From: Xylocopa sonorina
Taxonomy: Eukaryota > Arthropoda > Insecta > Hymenoptera > Apidae
DNA length: 64,000 bases
Assembly: GCF_050948175.1 (NCBI RefSeq)
Contig: NC_135206.1
Location: forward strand, 1,813,170 to 1,877,169
Direction: 5' to 3'
The notes beneath the pieces are model-generated. The model did not search any database. It saw nothing but the letters and a program-made list of their open reading frames with translations, and was not told where the DNA came from. Below, piece after piece: positions 1 through 13,000 of the stretch. Numbering within the stretch: the first letter of the stretch is position 1; every line of letters starts with the position of its first letter. The translations under genes and the position numbers were made by a program.

Positions 1-130
1 ATTTATATTATATGGTACACTATAATATATGTATTGTATTTTTTTCCACTTTTCCATTTTCCCCTTATTTTTCAGTGTATTAGAAATAATACACCTATTA
101 CTTTTATTCAATTTTAATTAACTGGATGTG
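1..130. repeat. Partial copy of a dispersed AT-rich repeat
   Basis: The first 130 bases include a stretch around 'cagtgtattagaaataata' that recurs at about 33120-33150 in the same orientation and at about 32180-32210 in the opposite orientation. In all three places it lies next to a GCGCATGCGC array, so the repeat and the array probably belong to one larger dispersed unit. The left part is cut off by the window edge. Confidence 0.6.
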
Positions 131-204
131 AGAATAAATCGAGGAAACATAAAGAGTAGAAGAGTAACGAACGAATGAGAAAAGTTCACGTGGTGCTGCG
201 AACA

Positions 205-785
205 ATTTAATTCGCGCATGCGCATTCCATTTCCTTTCTTTCCGCGCATGCGTGTTTCATTTTCTGTTCTTGTTTTGCGTATGCACATTTCATTTTTTAT
301 TTTTGTTTCGCACATGCACGTTTTATTTTCTATTCTTGTTTCGCACATGCACGTTTTATTTTCTATTCTTGTTTCGCACATGCACGTTTTATTTTTTTTT
401 ATTTAATTTTGCGCATGCGTATTTCATTTTTCGTTTTGTTTCGCGCATGCGCGTTTCATTTTCCGTTTAGTTTCACGCATGCGCGTTTCAATTTGTATTT
501 AGTTTCGCGCATGCGCATTTTATTTTTTTAGTTTTGCGCATGCGCATTTTATTTTCTGTGTAGTTTCAGGCATGTGCGTTTTATTTTCTGTTTAGTTTCA
601 CGCATGTGCGTTTTATTTTCCTTTTAATTTCACGCATGCGCATTTTATTTTCCTTTTAATTTCACGCATACCCATTTTATTATTTTTTTAGTTTTGCGCA
701 TGCGCATTTTATTCTCTGTTTAATTTCGGGCATGCGCGTTTTACTTTCTCTTTGGTTTTGCGCATGCGCGTTTCATTTTCTATTT
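205..785. repeat. GCGCATGCGC minisatellite A, upstream of ABCB10
   Basis: Tandem array of about 16 units of roughly 30-37 bp. Each holds GCGCATGCGC or a one- or two-base variant (for example gcacatgcac) followed by a T-rich spacer of the type 'gttttattttctgtttag'. The array ends about 240 bp before the ABCB10 start codon. The core matches the palindromic NRF1/Ewg consensus (YGCGCAYGCGCR). That proteins bind here is inference. Confidence 0.85.
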
Positions 786-1020
786 TGTATACTGTTAACG
801 TTACATATTCCAAATTCACCTAACCTTACTTAACGCTGTGCATTGGTTCACTAAAAATGTTTGACACAATGTGTTGCTAACAAAAAATAGAAACAAAATA
901 ATTGATTCCAATGGAATGATTAAAACATGACAATTTTATTTAGTTATTTTAGAAAGTGATACGAAGTAATTAACTTCACTATTTTATATAACCAAATAAC
1001 CAATTATATATTCTACGAAA

Positions 1021-4000
1021 ATGTCTATATTACGAACAGTGTTATTTAAGTCTTACATTAATTATTCAACAAGTTCAAGGTATTTTTTATGTTTAATAAG
1101 TAATAATGAATGAATGTATTGTTGCGAATCAAGCGCTTCACAGTCATTATGACACAGAATAAAATAACTAATGACTGTTTGAAGGACTGTAATTGATAAA
1201 TAAATTACAACTTTTGTAACGATTGGTAAAACATCTGCTTCTAATTGATTGCTTGCCATTATCGATCGTCTGGTCTACCACAATCGATTACTGTTTCTTT
1301 GCTAATATTAATTGACCATTGTATCACATAAACTCAGTGCTCAACAGTATCTGTACAATTAATTGACATTGTTATTTCTTTTCAGAGATTCGTTATTATT
1401 ACTGCTATCAAGGCAAAGAAGCAAACTGTTCAACGTAACGAAAAGGAAATTCAATAGTAGCGCCAGAGAAGCCTTAAAAAATGACTCTAGGGAATTGAAG
1501 ATACTTCCATCAATTTTAAAATTTGGTTTTGGCAGTTTGGGTGGAATAACAACAACATGCCTGATAAAATCGCGCTTTTCTACTGTATTAAGTAAGGAAT
1601 TTAGAGCTACGAAAAGCATAAAAAGAGATGACAAAGAATTGACGTTTGAATGGAAGAAGTTTTTCGAATATCTGTATCCGTACCTTTGGCAATTATTGAT
1701 AGCATTATCGGTAAGTATTTGCAAGGAATGTAAAGCAGTAATAAATTAAAATGTATTAGATCAGGGGTCAGTAACTTTTTTTTAATAGTTTTGAAATATA
1801 AAAGTTCAGTAGCCGCTGCCGAATTCCTCATCGACCAACTTACATAAATTATGAAGCATTATTATAGTAATATTGTAATTAGTAAAATATTGATTAGTTT
1901 GTAGAATTTAGATATTTGAAGACGGACACAGTTGCGGCTCGTGGCTAAAATGAATGGAGATGCTACTCACAAAATTAAAGCTTTTCTTTTTACTTAAATC
2001 AAATGCACAAGTCTGCACGCACAACGTTGTCGACCCTTGTATTAGATAATAAAACCGTAAAGAAAATTTCTGGATAGAAATATTCACTAAAATAATGCTC
2101 TCTTTCTAAGTTAATAAATATATAAAAGAAATCTAAAAAATTGTAGTTCGCAATTAGAAGAAATAATTGTAGACGTTTTTATCTTGCAAAATTATTAGCA
2201 GAAGTTATTACTTTGGAACAGTTTATATTTGGTAGAAAAAAGAGAAAAAGAGTTCTATTTCTGGTATTAATTTTAAATAATTGTTATTCTTTGTTTAATC
2301 AATTCACTGTCTAATAATTATAAATCAAGCCTCTGTTATACTTTTATTATCTCAAAAGCTGTGTACTCTATCGCATATCTTAATTTTTCTAATTTCTATT
2401 TTTTCAGAGCGCAATGGTTGTTGCTGTACTAAATATTTGGATACCACAGAACGTAGGGAATTTAATAAATATATTAACAAAACTTTGTCAACGCAATGAA
2501 GGGAACGCCATGGGGAACCTGCTGTCGCAACTGACTGAGCCAGCGTTTGCATTGGCACGTATGTATGTTGCGCAAGTATGTGTAATAAATCGCACAATCA
2601 GATAAATTGTGCGTTCTACGTTACTTAATAAGATGCGTATAATTATAAATAACTACGTGCTTTAATTTCAGGCATTTTTTACATTTGTATATATTTATAT
2701 GCTCTCCCACGTGGGCGAAAGAATAGCTATGAACTTGAGACAAGATTTATTTAAATCGATCATAATGCAAGACATCAGATTCTTTGACGAAAACCGTAGT
2801 GGTGAAATAGTAAGTCGATTAACCAGCGATATTCAAGACTTTAAGAGTACTTTTAAGATATGCATATCGCAAGGCTTGAGAAGTACCACGCAGATCATTG
2901 GATGTATAGTTTCTGTGATAGGGATCTCTCCGCAATTGACTGCAGCCACAGTGTTATCTTTGCCTACCATAATTCTCATTGGTACGCTGCTTGGAAGAAG
3001 CTTAAGAAAATTGTCTAACGAGGCGCAGAATCAACTCGCTAAGTCCACAGCTGTTTGCGAAGAAGCTATACAAAACATTAGAACGGTAGCAATACGCGTA
3101 ATATGGATAATATAAAATTCTTTTCAATCATTTATATATTTTATTCTCCATTTTTACAGGTGAAGGCATTCGCAGCTGAAGAAAAAGAAATAGAAATGTT
3201 TTCCACGGAGGTGACATTAGGATCTATGCTGAATGAAAAATTAGGTTTCGGTATTGGTTTGTTTCAAGGTGGAACGAATCTGTTTCTAAACGGTATTCTA
3301 CTTTGTACTTTATATTTTGGTGGGCATTTGTTGTCCACTGGACAATTAACTCCAGGTGAATTAATGGCGTTTTTAATGGCCACGCAAACTATACAAAAAT
3401 CTTTGTCGCAGTTATCATTGTTATTTGGATCGTACGTTAGAGGTATTAGTGCTGGTGCTAGAGTTTTCGAGGTATATATATATTTATACATCTACAAAGT
3501 GAGGCAGTAACTATTAGCATCTCAGATATCTTCGAAACCATAAGTTTCACAGAAATATTTGCTGATACAAAATTGTACAGTACGAAGGGGACCATCCGTT
3601 GACAAAAATAGTTTTTTTGTAAGTGGAGGTATGTCGAACATTTGAAAGTCATCTTCATTTTTATTAATGGATTGGTATGTTTTTGCTTTCGTATTAGGAT
3701 AGAGCATCTTAAAACGAGTCCAACGACCTGTAACATGAATTCATTGAAGGTGATAGAAAGTAGAGAAAGAGGCGATAATATGGTTTTGGTAATAAATGAA
3801 GCATACGTTTATAGTAGGTGTTCGAAATGATGTCCATCACTGTCAGAATTTATTGACGCACAGGCTGTACTAATGTAAAAAAGTTGAAGCTATGAGATCT
3901 GAAGTTTTGAGTTCTGAAGCTCTGAGATTTGAGGCTTTGAGAGTTGTAGCTTTGAGATTTGAAGCTTTAAGAGTTGAAGCTATGAGATTTGAAATTTTCA

Positions 4001-7000
4001 GTTCTGAACCTGTGAGTTCTGAAGCTTTGAGAGTTGAAGCTCTGAGCTTTGAAGCTTTGAAAGTTGAAGCTATGAGATTTGAAATTTTCAGTTCTGAACC
4101 TATGAGTTCTGAAGCTTCGAGAGTTGAAGCTCTGAGCTTTGAAGCTTTGAGATTTAAAGGTATGAAATTTGAAGTTTTCAGTTCTGAAGCTCTGAGATTT
4201 GAAGCATTGAGAGTTGTAACTTTGAGCTTTGAAGCTTTAAGAGTTGAAGCTATGAGATCTGAAGTTTTCAGTTCTGAAGCTCTGAGATCTGAAGCTTTGA
4301 GAGTTGAAGTTCTGAGCTTTGAAGCTTTGAGATTTAAAGGTATGAAATCTGAAGTTTTCAGTTTTTAAGTTCTGAGATCTGAAGTTTCCAGTTCTGAAGC
4401 TCTGAGCTCTGAAACTAAAAGTTGTAGCTTTGAGCTTTGAAACTTTCAAAGTGGAAGCTATGAAATTTGAAGTTTTCAGTTCTGAAGCTTTGAAATCTGA
4501 AGCTTTTAGAGTTGAAACTCTGAGCTTCGAAGCATTGAGAGGTGAAGCTCTGAGATCTGAAATTTTCAGCTCTGAAGAATCGAGCGAACTATCATTGCAT
4601 CACACGTTTGTTAGCAGTATCTTGGCCAAAAGCTTCGTTAATATTGCAAGCCGTAGGATAGAGCTACTTAAAACGAGTTCAACGACCTGTAACATGAAAC
4701 CATTGAAGGTGATATAAAGTAGAGAAAGGCGATAACACAGGCTGTAATAATTCGCTGTTGCATGTTGTAAAGTGTAGTTGGTACTTTTCTGTACAGTTTC
4801 TCTTTCAGTGTTCCTCACAGAAAGAAATCTAGAGGTGTTATGTCTGGTGAACGAGCTGGCCACGATATTGGACCGTTGTGTCCAATCCAATGATTTCAAA
4901 ATTTTTTATTCACTTCTATTCGCGCAATCAATGAATAATGTGCATTGTCGTGCAAGTAAAAATAATTCTTCTAGCAAAAGACCCAATGTAAAATTGGCAT
5001 TGAGATAATGAACGCGTCATAAATTTAGTTTTCGAAGACCCCACGTTTATTGCTGCTCGACGTCGGTCAGAACAGACTGGGCGATTTATTGATATTAATC
5101 TTATGTTTAACTTATCCTGCAAACTTTTATTACTAATTAACTTAAATTATCATGTTTAACTTATCCTGCAAACTGTTACTACTAAAACCGTAAGTATTGT
5201 CGCCTTTCTTTACTTTCTATGACCTTCAATGGCTTCATGTTACAGGTCGTTGAACTCGTTTCAAGATGCTCTATAATAATACAGAAGCAAAAACATACGG
5301 ATCCATTTAAAAAAATGAAGGTGGCCTTCAAATATTCGACATACCTCCACTTACAAACAAACTATTTTTGTCAATGGATGGTCCCTTTCGTACTGTGCAA
5401 TTTTGTATCAGCAAATATTTCTGTGAAACTTATAGTTTCGAAGATATCTGAGGTGCTAATAGTTACTACCTCGTCTTATATACAAAGTGATTTACTACTC
5501 GTGTGAGAAATTTTTACAGACAATACCACATGTAAAATGCAAGAAAAAAGTTTATATAAACCTAGGTCCAATTTGCAAGAGTGGCAGAGAAAATTTGAAT
5601 TTTTATTTTTTTCAGAGAAACAGCAGTTTCGCTCATGTTATTGATTATATCTTCCAGAGCATTAGTCCTACAAGAAAATGACAAACAATATTTAAAAGAG
5701 CAATAAATTTTCTGTTATAGTAGTCTCTATTTTACCCTGAAACTAGAAAACAGGGAGAGGAATATAAGTTGAAACTTATCTTAGGACCAAAAATTTGTAA
5801 ATGACGAAAACTTTGATCTCTTATTTAGGTAATTATTTTTAGACATGGAGCGTAGAAAATTTCACAAAAACTTCTTTATTCTCTAAGCTTTTCGATGATA
5901 TAATCAGTTTTTTATTCTTATACACGGAAGCAAAGAAATGTTGTAAAAAATTGTTGTGAAATGGTGAAAACTGCAACTAAGTAAAGCAATTATCAGGAAG
6001 TTTTCGTAATTTACAAATTTTGCCTCCTGAGATAAGTTTAACTTATATATATTCACTGCCAGACAAATTTGGAGCGTCTTGCCCTGAGTACCAAAATTTT
6101 ATTTTAAGGAAAACATCGAATTTCATAAAATCTAAATATTAAGTCACAGATATAGTGCTAAAATAACATTTACAGATCATTCTTTCTAACAATTCCTAAC
6201 TAATAAAATGGCTATAAACTTATTTCAACTGCAATTAATCTAAACTTGTTACGCAAACTGCGAGATATCTCAGCCAATGGATTAAACTTTAATTACTCCA
6301 TCTATTTTCGAGTTTTAAGGTAAAATAGAGAATATTATAGTAGCAAATTTATTGCTCTTTTTAATATTATTTGTCATTTTCTTGTAGGACTAACGGTCTG
6401 GAAGATACAATCAATATTATAAGTGAAAATGCTGTTTCTCTGGAGAAAACAAAAATCCAAATTTTCTCTGCCATTTTTGCAAATTGGACCTAGGTTTATA
6501 TGAACTTTTTTCTTGCATTTCAGGTATAGTATCATCTGAAAAAGTCACACGAGTAGTGAATCACCCTGTATATATACAATTCTATTATTATGCAATTGAA
6601 ATTGATGATCAAACTTTAATATCGCATTTTACTCTTCTTAAGAGTGGATAAGTGTGCATTTATCATAAACATGGGTCTACAAATTTCTTCTCTTTTATAT
6701 GTAAACATTTTCATTTATGACGATGCCTTAACACGTTCGCGAACAGTAAAAATTTCATCAATTGGACATTACTTTAAAATGCATAAAATCAAGATTATAT
6801 AAAATTAAATGAATGACAATTGGCTTTAAAATTTAAATGCTATAGCATTCACGTCATATAGTGAACGTGTTAAATAAAAAGAAATTATTGATCTTTTGCT
6901 GGAAAAAATGGTCATTAAAAGATTAAGAGAATTGCTGCGAATGTGTTGGCACTTAATAAGTTAAAAACTTTTCGATTACCTTCAATTTTATTACAAGAAG

Positions 7001-10000
7001 CAATGATACTGTTCCTCAGTATCTCTGCGCTACCATAAAAACTATTATATGGACCGTTTATTTTGAAAGTGGTGCAAGTCCATTTTCTTTTGTTTCGAGA
7101 AAATTAAACGTTAGCAGATCTGGCAATTAAAAAATATAGGCTAATTATGTGAAGTCTGGGAATGTTTGTACTAATTTATCAATATGTAATTTGATTATAT
7201 AAATTTCTTTCAGGCGAATTTAACTAAAATAATTGACAATTTCCAGGCTGCAAATGGACTTACACCACTTTCATAATTAGTCAATTGTAAATATCATTTA
7301 ATTTCAATTTTGAGATAAGAAATATCACTTAAAATATATATCTCATGTTAATCCAATTTTGTTTATAAATATTAACAGGAAATAAAATAGGATTAGCATT
7401 TTTTATTATGAACGTTAATTATATTTATGTATTGTTAGACTTAACACAAGATATTGGTATTATTTATTATTTATGCTCTTCGTGTGGCAGTGTTTTGAAA
7501 TATTCACGATGCACAGAAAGTATATAAGGTAATAGCTGCATATTCTTATATTTTTCAAATATAATAGGCTTGGCATCATAATACAACATTTAAATTGAAC
7601 AAAGCATTGGCATTTTTTAAGATATTAAATACTAACTAGTTATAAACAAAAAGTTTACACTAAATTAAGCATAAATTAAATCATATCTCATTTTTTTTAA
7701 AAAAGGACTTATACCACTTTCAAAATAAACGGTCCATATAATAATAATTAAGGAATTGTTATGTCCCTAAAATTCTCGTTCTTTCTTATTACTACATTTA
7801 TTATATCATATTTATTACTATATTCATGTTTCTACCAATAATTAGGAATCTTATACACTAAATGTTTGAATATTATAGTATTATTAATTATTATTATAGT
7901 TGAGATATATAGTACCATATTATATTATTATATTAGGTATATAGTGTTATATACAGTGTAGGGCAGTTTACACTAAGTTAAGCATAAATTACGTCATATC
8001 TCATTTTTTTAAAAAAGGACTTACACCACTTTCAAAATAAACGGTCCATATATGAATCTGCATAAGTTATTTGCTAAGATTTCTTCGAATACTTGAATAT
8101 GAATCAGAAAAAGTGATACAGTTAAGATTTCATATGCGGTGAATCCTTGTCAATTCATTGTAATCCAGAAATATTTATTTCTCTAGAAAGACCTATGTAT
8201 ATATAACTATTTCTCTTTGTTAAGAAAAACAGAATAGGATTCCAAAGTTTGACCATCTATTGGGCTGTTCGGAAAGTCATTTCATTTTTTTTTGGTGAAA
8301 ATGAAACACGATTCTTTTAGAGTGTACAAACATTTTACTAAATTATGTATCCTCCATTTTGGTCCAATACTTTTTGCCATCTTTCGGTCAGGAGATTGAT
8401 TCCACGCTCTTAATACTTCTGGTCTTTGCTGGCAAAAGATTGATTCAAGTTATATTTGACGTTCTGATTTAAAGTGAAGGTCTTCCAGTCCAAAAAATTT
8501 TGCAGAGACTGGAACAAGTAATATTCTGAAGGTGTTAAATCTGGAGAACATGGTGGGTGTGGTAGTACATCTCATTCAAGCTGCAAAAGCTCTTGGCGAG
8601 TTACCAAACTTGTACGAGGTCTCGCATTATCGTGGTGGAACACACTATACCCTTTCTATTGATCAATTCTGTCCTTTTCTGTTTCAGTGAATAATTCAAT
8701 TTGTCCAGTTGATCATTGTACACTTCAGAATTAGTAGAAGCTAAAAAAAAAGCGATCTCCTTGAAATTCTTCTTCAAAAAAATTTTGCAAACCAATTTTG
8801 GCATTGTCATTGGGTCAATACATCTCCTCATACACATCACATAATTTTCGTCTTGCTTGAACTGCATTTTTACCTTTTCGATAGCAAAGGAGTAAAATCC
8901 ATGTTTGATAGGGCACCAAACGAAAACTATTGCAAAGAATCAAACAAAATTTTTAACAAACAAGCCTTGCTATATCAGCTGACAAAATATATAATGATTA
9001 TGCGGCTTAAGTGTGATGTTCACTGTGAATTTGTCCAATTGATCACAGTACACTTCAGAATTAGTAGAAGCTAAAAAAAAGTGATCTCCTTGAAATTCTT
9101 CTTCAAAAAAATTTTGTAAACCAATTTTGGCATTGTCAATACATCTCCTCATACACATCACATAATTTTCGCCTTGCTTGAACTGCATTTTTACCTTTTC
9201 GATAGCAAAGGAGTAAAATCCATGTTTGATAGGGCACCAAACGAAAACTATTGCAAAGAATCGAACAAAATTTTTAACAAACAAGCCTTGCTACATCAGC
9301 TGACAAAATATATAATGATTATGCGGCTTAAGTGTGATGTTCACTGTGAATTTGTCCAATTGATCACAGTACACTTCAGAATTAGTAGAAGCTAAAAAAA
9401 AAGCGATCTCCTTGAAATTCTTCTTCAAAAAAATTTTGTAAACCAATTTTGGCATTGTTATTGGGTCAATACATCTCCTCATACACATCACATAATTTTC
9501 GCCTTGCTTGAACTGCATTTTTACCTTTTCGATAGCAAAGGAGTAAAATCCATCTTTGATAGGGCACCAAACGAAAACTATTGCAAAGAATCGAACAAAA
9601 TTTTTAACAAACAAGCCTTGCTATATCAGCTGACAAAATATATAATGATTATGCGATTTAAATGTGATGTTCACTGTGAAAAAATACAATTAGTCCCTCT
9701 GTTAGTAAAAAACGAAATTACTCTCTGAACAACCCAATATTTTGATTGTACTCTGCATATATTAGCGCAGAGCAATTAAAAATATTTCTCATGATTGTAT
9801 TAAATTGATTTTTGCAGTATCTGAACATGCCACCATCACCAATGATGATTAGCGGAGAAGTTATTGGGGATCGATCCCTTGCAGGGAGTATCACTTTTAA
9901 AAACGTGAAATTCAGCTATCCAACCAGACAAGACCATGTTATCTTGAAAGATTTTAATTTACACATTCCTGCTGGGAAAACTGTGGCCATCGTTGGCACC

Positions 10001-13000
10001 AGTGGTAATGGTAAATCAACGATAGCCGCTTTACTCGAAAGGTACTATTAATATCCATCTACAGACTCTTCTTTATCGAATATAACAAGATTTGAATAAT
10101 AATAAAGTACTTTTTAGATTTTATGATGTTAATGATGGTTCGATTACAATCGATGGGAAAGATTTAAGGTCGCTCAATGCTAGTTACCTCAGGGGTAATG
10201 TTTTAGGGTACATAGATCAGGAGCCAATTTTATTTGCTACCAGCATTATTGAAAATATACGATACGGGAAACCAAGTGCCACGGATGAAGATGTGAGTAT
10301 TGAATTTAAAGTTGAGTAATTATTAATTTTTAGTTACATCTTGGCAGTTATACAGGGTGTTCAGTAACTGGTGGTATTATTATGTAGGATAATGAAATTA
10401 TCTTAATTTAAAAGTTAATCAATAATTCAGGTTTCAAATGTTATGTGCGTGGAATGAGTTTTTCCTGTGAATGTTTTAAAATGACGAAGCAGTTGTTTAT
10501 GAGCAGTCTTTCAAGTAATATCTCAGTTTAAAAGAACTATCTAGTGATCTTGTAATTGTCTTTAATTAATAAATTTCCTACAATTATTGGTTGATGGAAA
10601 AATTCACATTTAAGTGGCCATAACTTTTTTTCTAATCAATTTTATTAATTCTTATTAATGAAAGAGAGAAGAATATTTTTATGAATAAGAAATTAAATGA
10701 AACGTCAATTAAATGTAACCAAAGACACGTCAATATAAATTTGGTGAATAATTATAAATCAACCTACTGTAAATGTTGAATTGAAAGGCTTGTATTTCTA
10801 CTGATAGTTCCATGGATGAACATTGATGATGCTTCATTTGATATCATTCTATTTGTTTACAGTAAATCTGTACTATGTTTCTTTTTTTTAAAAATGATAA
10901 CACTATTGTAGCAGAGTTCGTTACGATGCGACTTAAGAAATTACTTTTATTAATATTGGTATCCTTAAGTTTTATCTTCTCGTACCATCAACTGACTTAA
11001 ATAATTAATTTTTACTGAAATTGGTTTCCTCAAGTTTTATCTTCTCGTACAATCAGGTGATTTAAATAATTACTTTTTATTGAAATTGGTTTCCTTAAGT
11101 TTTATCTTCTGATTCCATCAGGTGACTTAAGTAATTACTTTTTATTGAAATTGGTTTCCTTAAGTTTTATCTTTTGATTCCATCGGGTGACTTATATAAT
11201 TATTTTTTATTAAAATTGGTTTCCTTAAATTTTATCTTCTGGTATCATTAGGTGACTTAAATAATTATTTTTTATTGAAATTGGTTTCCTTAAGTTTTAT
11301 TTTCTGATTCCATCAGGTGACTTAAGTAATTACTTTTTATTGAAATTGGTTTCCTTAAGTTTTATCTTTTGATTCCATCGGGTGACTTAAATAATTATTT
11401 CTTATTGAAATTAGTTTCCTTAAGTTTTATCTTTTGGTACCATCAGCTGACATAAATAATTATTTTTTATTGAAATTGGTTTCCTTAACTTTTATCATCT
11501 GATTCCATCAGGTGACTTAAGCAATTACTTTTTATTGAAATTGGTTTCCTTAAGTTTTATCTTCTGGTATCATCAGGTGACTTAAATAATTATTTCTTAT
11601 TGAAATTAGTTTCCTTAAGTTTTATCTTTTGGTACCATCAGCTGACATAAATAATTATTTTTTACTAAAATTGGTTTCCTTAAGTTTTGTCTTCTGATTC
11701 CATCAGGTGATCGAGATGGCCAAGAAAGCGAATGCTCACGAATTTATCATGAAATTCCCACATAAATACGAGACACAAGTAGGCGAGAGAGGAACGCAAC
11801 TTTCTGGTGGACAGAAACAACGGATCGCAATCGCAAGAGCGTTATTGAAGAAACCGTCCATCTTAATTTTGGACGAGGCTACAAGGTAAATAACTTTCTT
11901 CTGGTAAATCTAACAAGTTAAAAGAAAAACTTCATAATATGAAGTTTAATAAATTGTATATAAATTATATTATAATTTATATACAATTCTATTATAATTT
12001 ATTATATTATAATTTATATAAAATTCTATTATAATTTATTATATTATTATTTATATACAATTATATTATATTATAATTTATACACAATTTACAAGTTTAA
12101 AACTTCATATAACTTTCATATGGACCGTTTATTTTGAAAGTGGTGTAAATCCTTTTTTAAAAAAAATTAGATATGCTTACGTAATTGATGCTTAATTCAG
12201 TATAAACTTTTTGTTTATAACTAGTTAGTATTTAATATTTTAAAAAATGCCAATGCTTTGTTCAATTTAAATGTTGTATCATGATGCCAAGCCTATTATA
12301 TTTGAAAAGTATAAGAATATGCAGCTATTACCTTATATGCTTTCTGTGCATCATGAATATTTGAAAACACTGCCACACGAAGAGCATAAATAATTAATAA
12401 TACCAATATTTTGTGTTAAGTTTAACAATATATGTGCCCATAATTATGAAAGTGGTCTAAGTCAAAATAAAAAAAAATGAGTTTATCAGTTATTTCACAG
12501 CACATTATCTGAAACTAAATTTTGTCCAATGTAATTTTTATGATATCGTCAAAAATGAACCATCAAATGGTTGTTGTACTTTCAACATTATATGGAATTC
12601 ATTTAGTGCTAATTATAAAAGTGGTCTAAGTGAAAAATTTAGAGACATTATATAAACATAACTTGAAAAAAGCGCGTGGCTATTTTTCACGTGTTTCTGA
12701 ACTACATAATAAATCCGATAAATGATACATTTTTGATAAAACGAATGTCGCAGCCGGATTTTATTTCAACAAAATTACTAGAAGAGTCGACAACAAGAAG
12801 AGTAAAAAATACTGCGGACGAATCTGTCTCTTGGCTGCAAATACGATGGATGAGATTCTTGAAAAATGAACCTTATCAAATGTTCTATAAAACTTCTTTA
12901 GATGATTCTGAATTCCACGTTGTGGATCTTTCACCTAAAAGAGGAAGACCAAAATTATACAGAAATATTAAGCTACTTCCATTATGCACCACCACTAGAC

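Larger units (their letters stand above)
3494..5475. mobile_element. Foldback-type DNA element in ABCB10 intron 5
   Basis: About 280 bp at 3497-3779 reappear inverted at 5197-5470, forming long terminal inverted repeats with moderate divergence. A third, shorter copy of the inner end lies at about 4655-4735. Between the arms are a 15-bp minisatellite (3886-4590) and a broken transposase tail (4740-4905, - strand). The long inverted arms and tandem-repeat interior resemble foldback elements. The outer limits are approximate and no target-site duplication was fixed. Confidence 0.7.

Noticed and set aside
1062..1259. 65-residue frame on the - strand
   Set aside because: It overlaps ABCB10 exon 1 and intron 1 in antisense. 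The + strand exon at 1021-1079 gives a presequence and perfect splice phase, which is the better explanation.
3892..4368. 158-residue frame of SSEALRFEALR repeats
   Set aside because: The frame is open only because the minisatellite period is 15 bp. It lies inside a mobile element and has no splice or promoter context.
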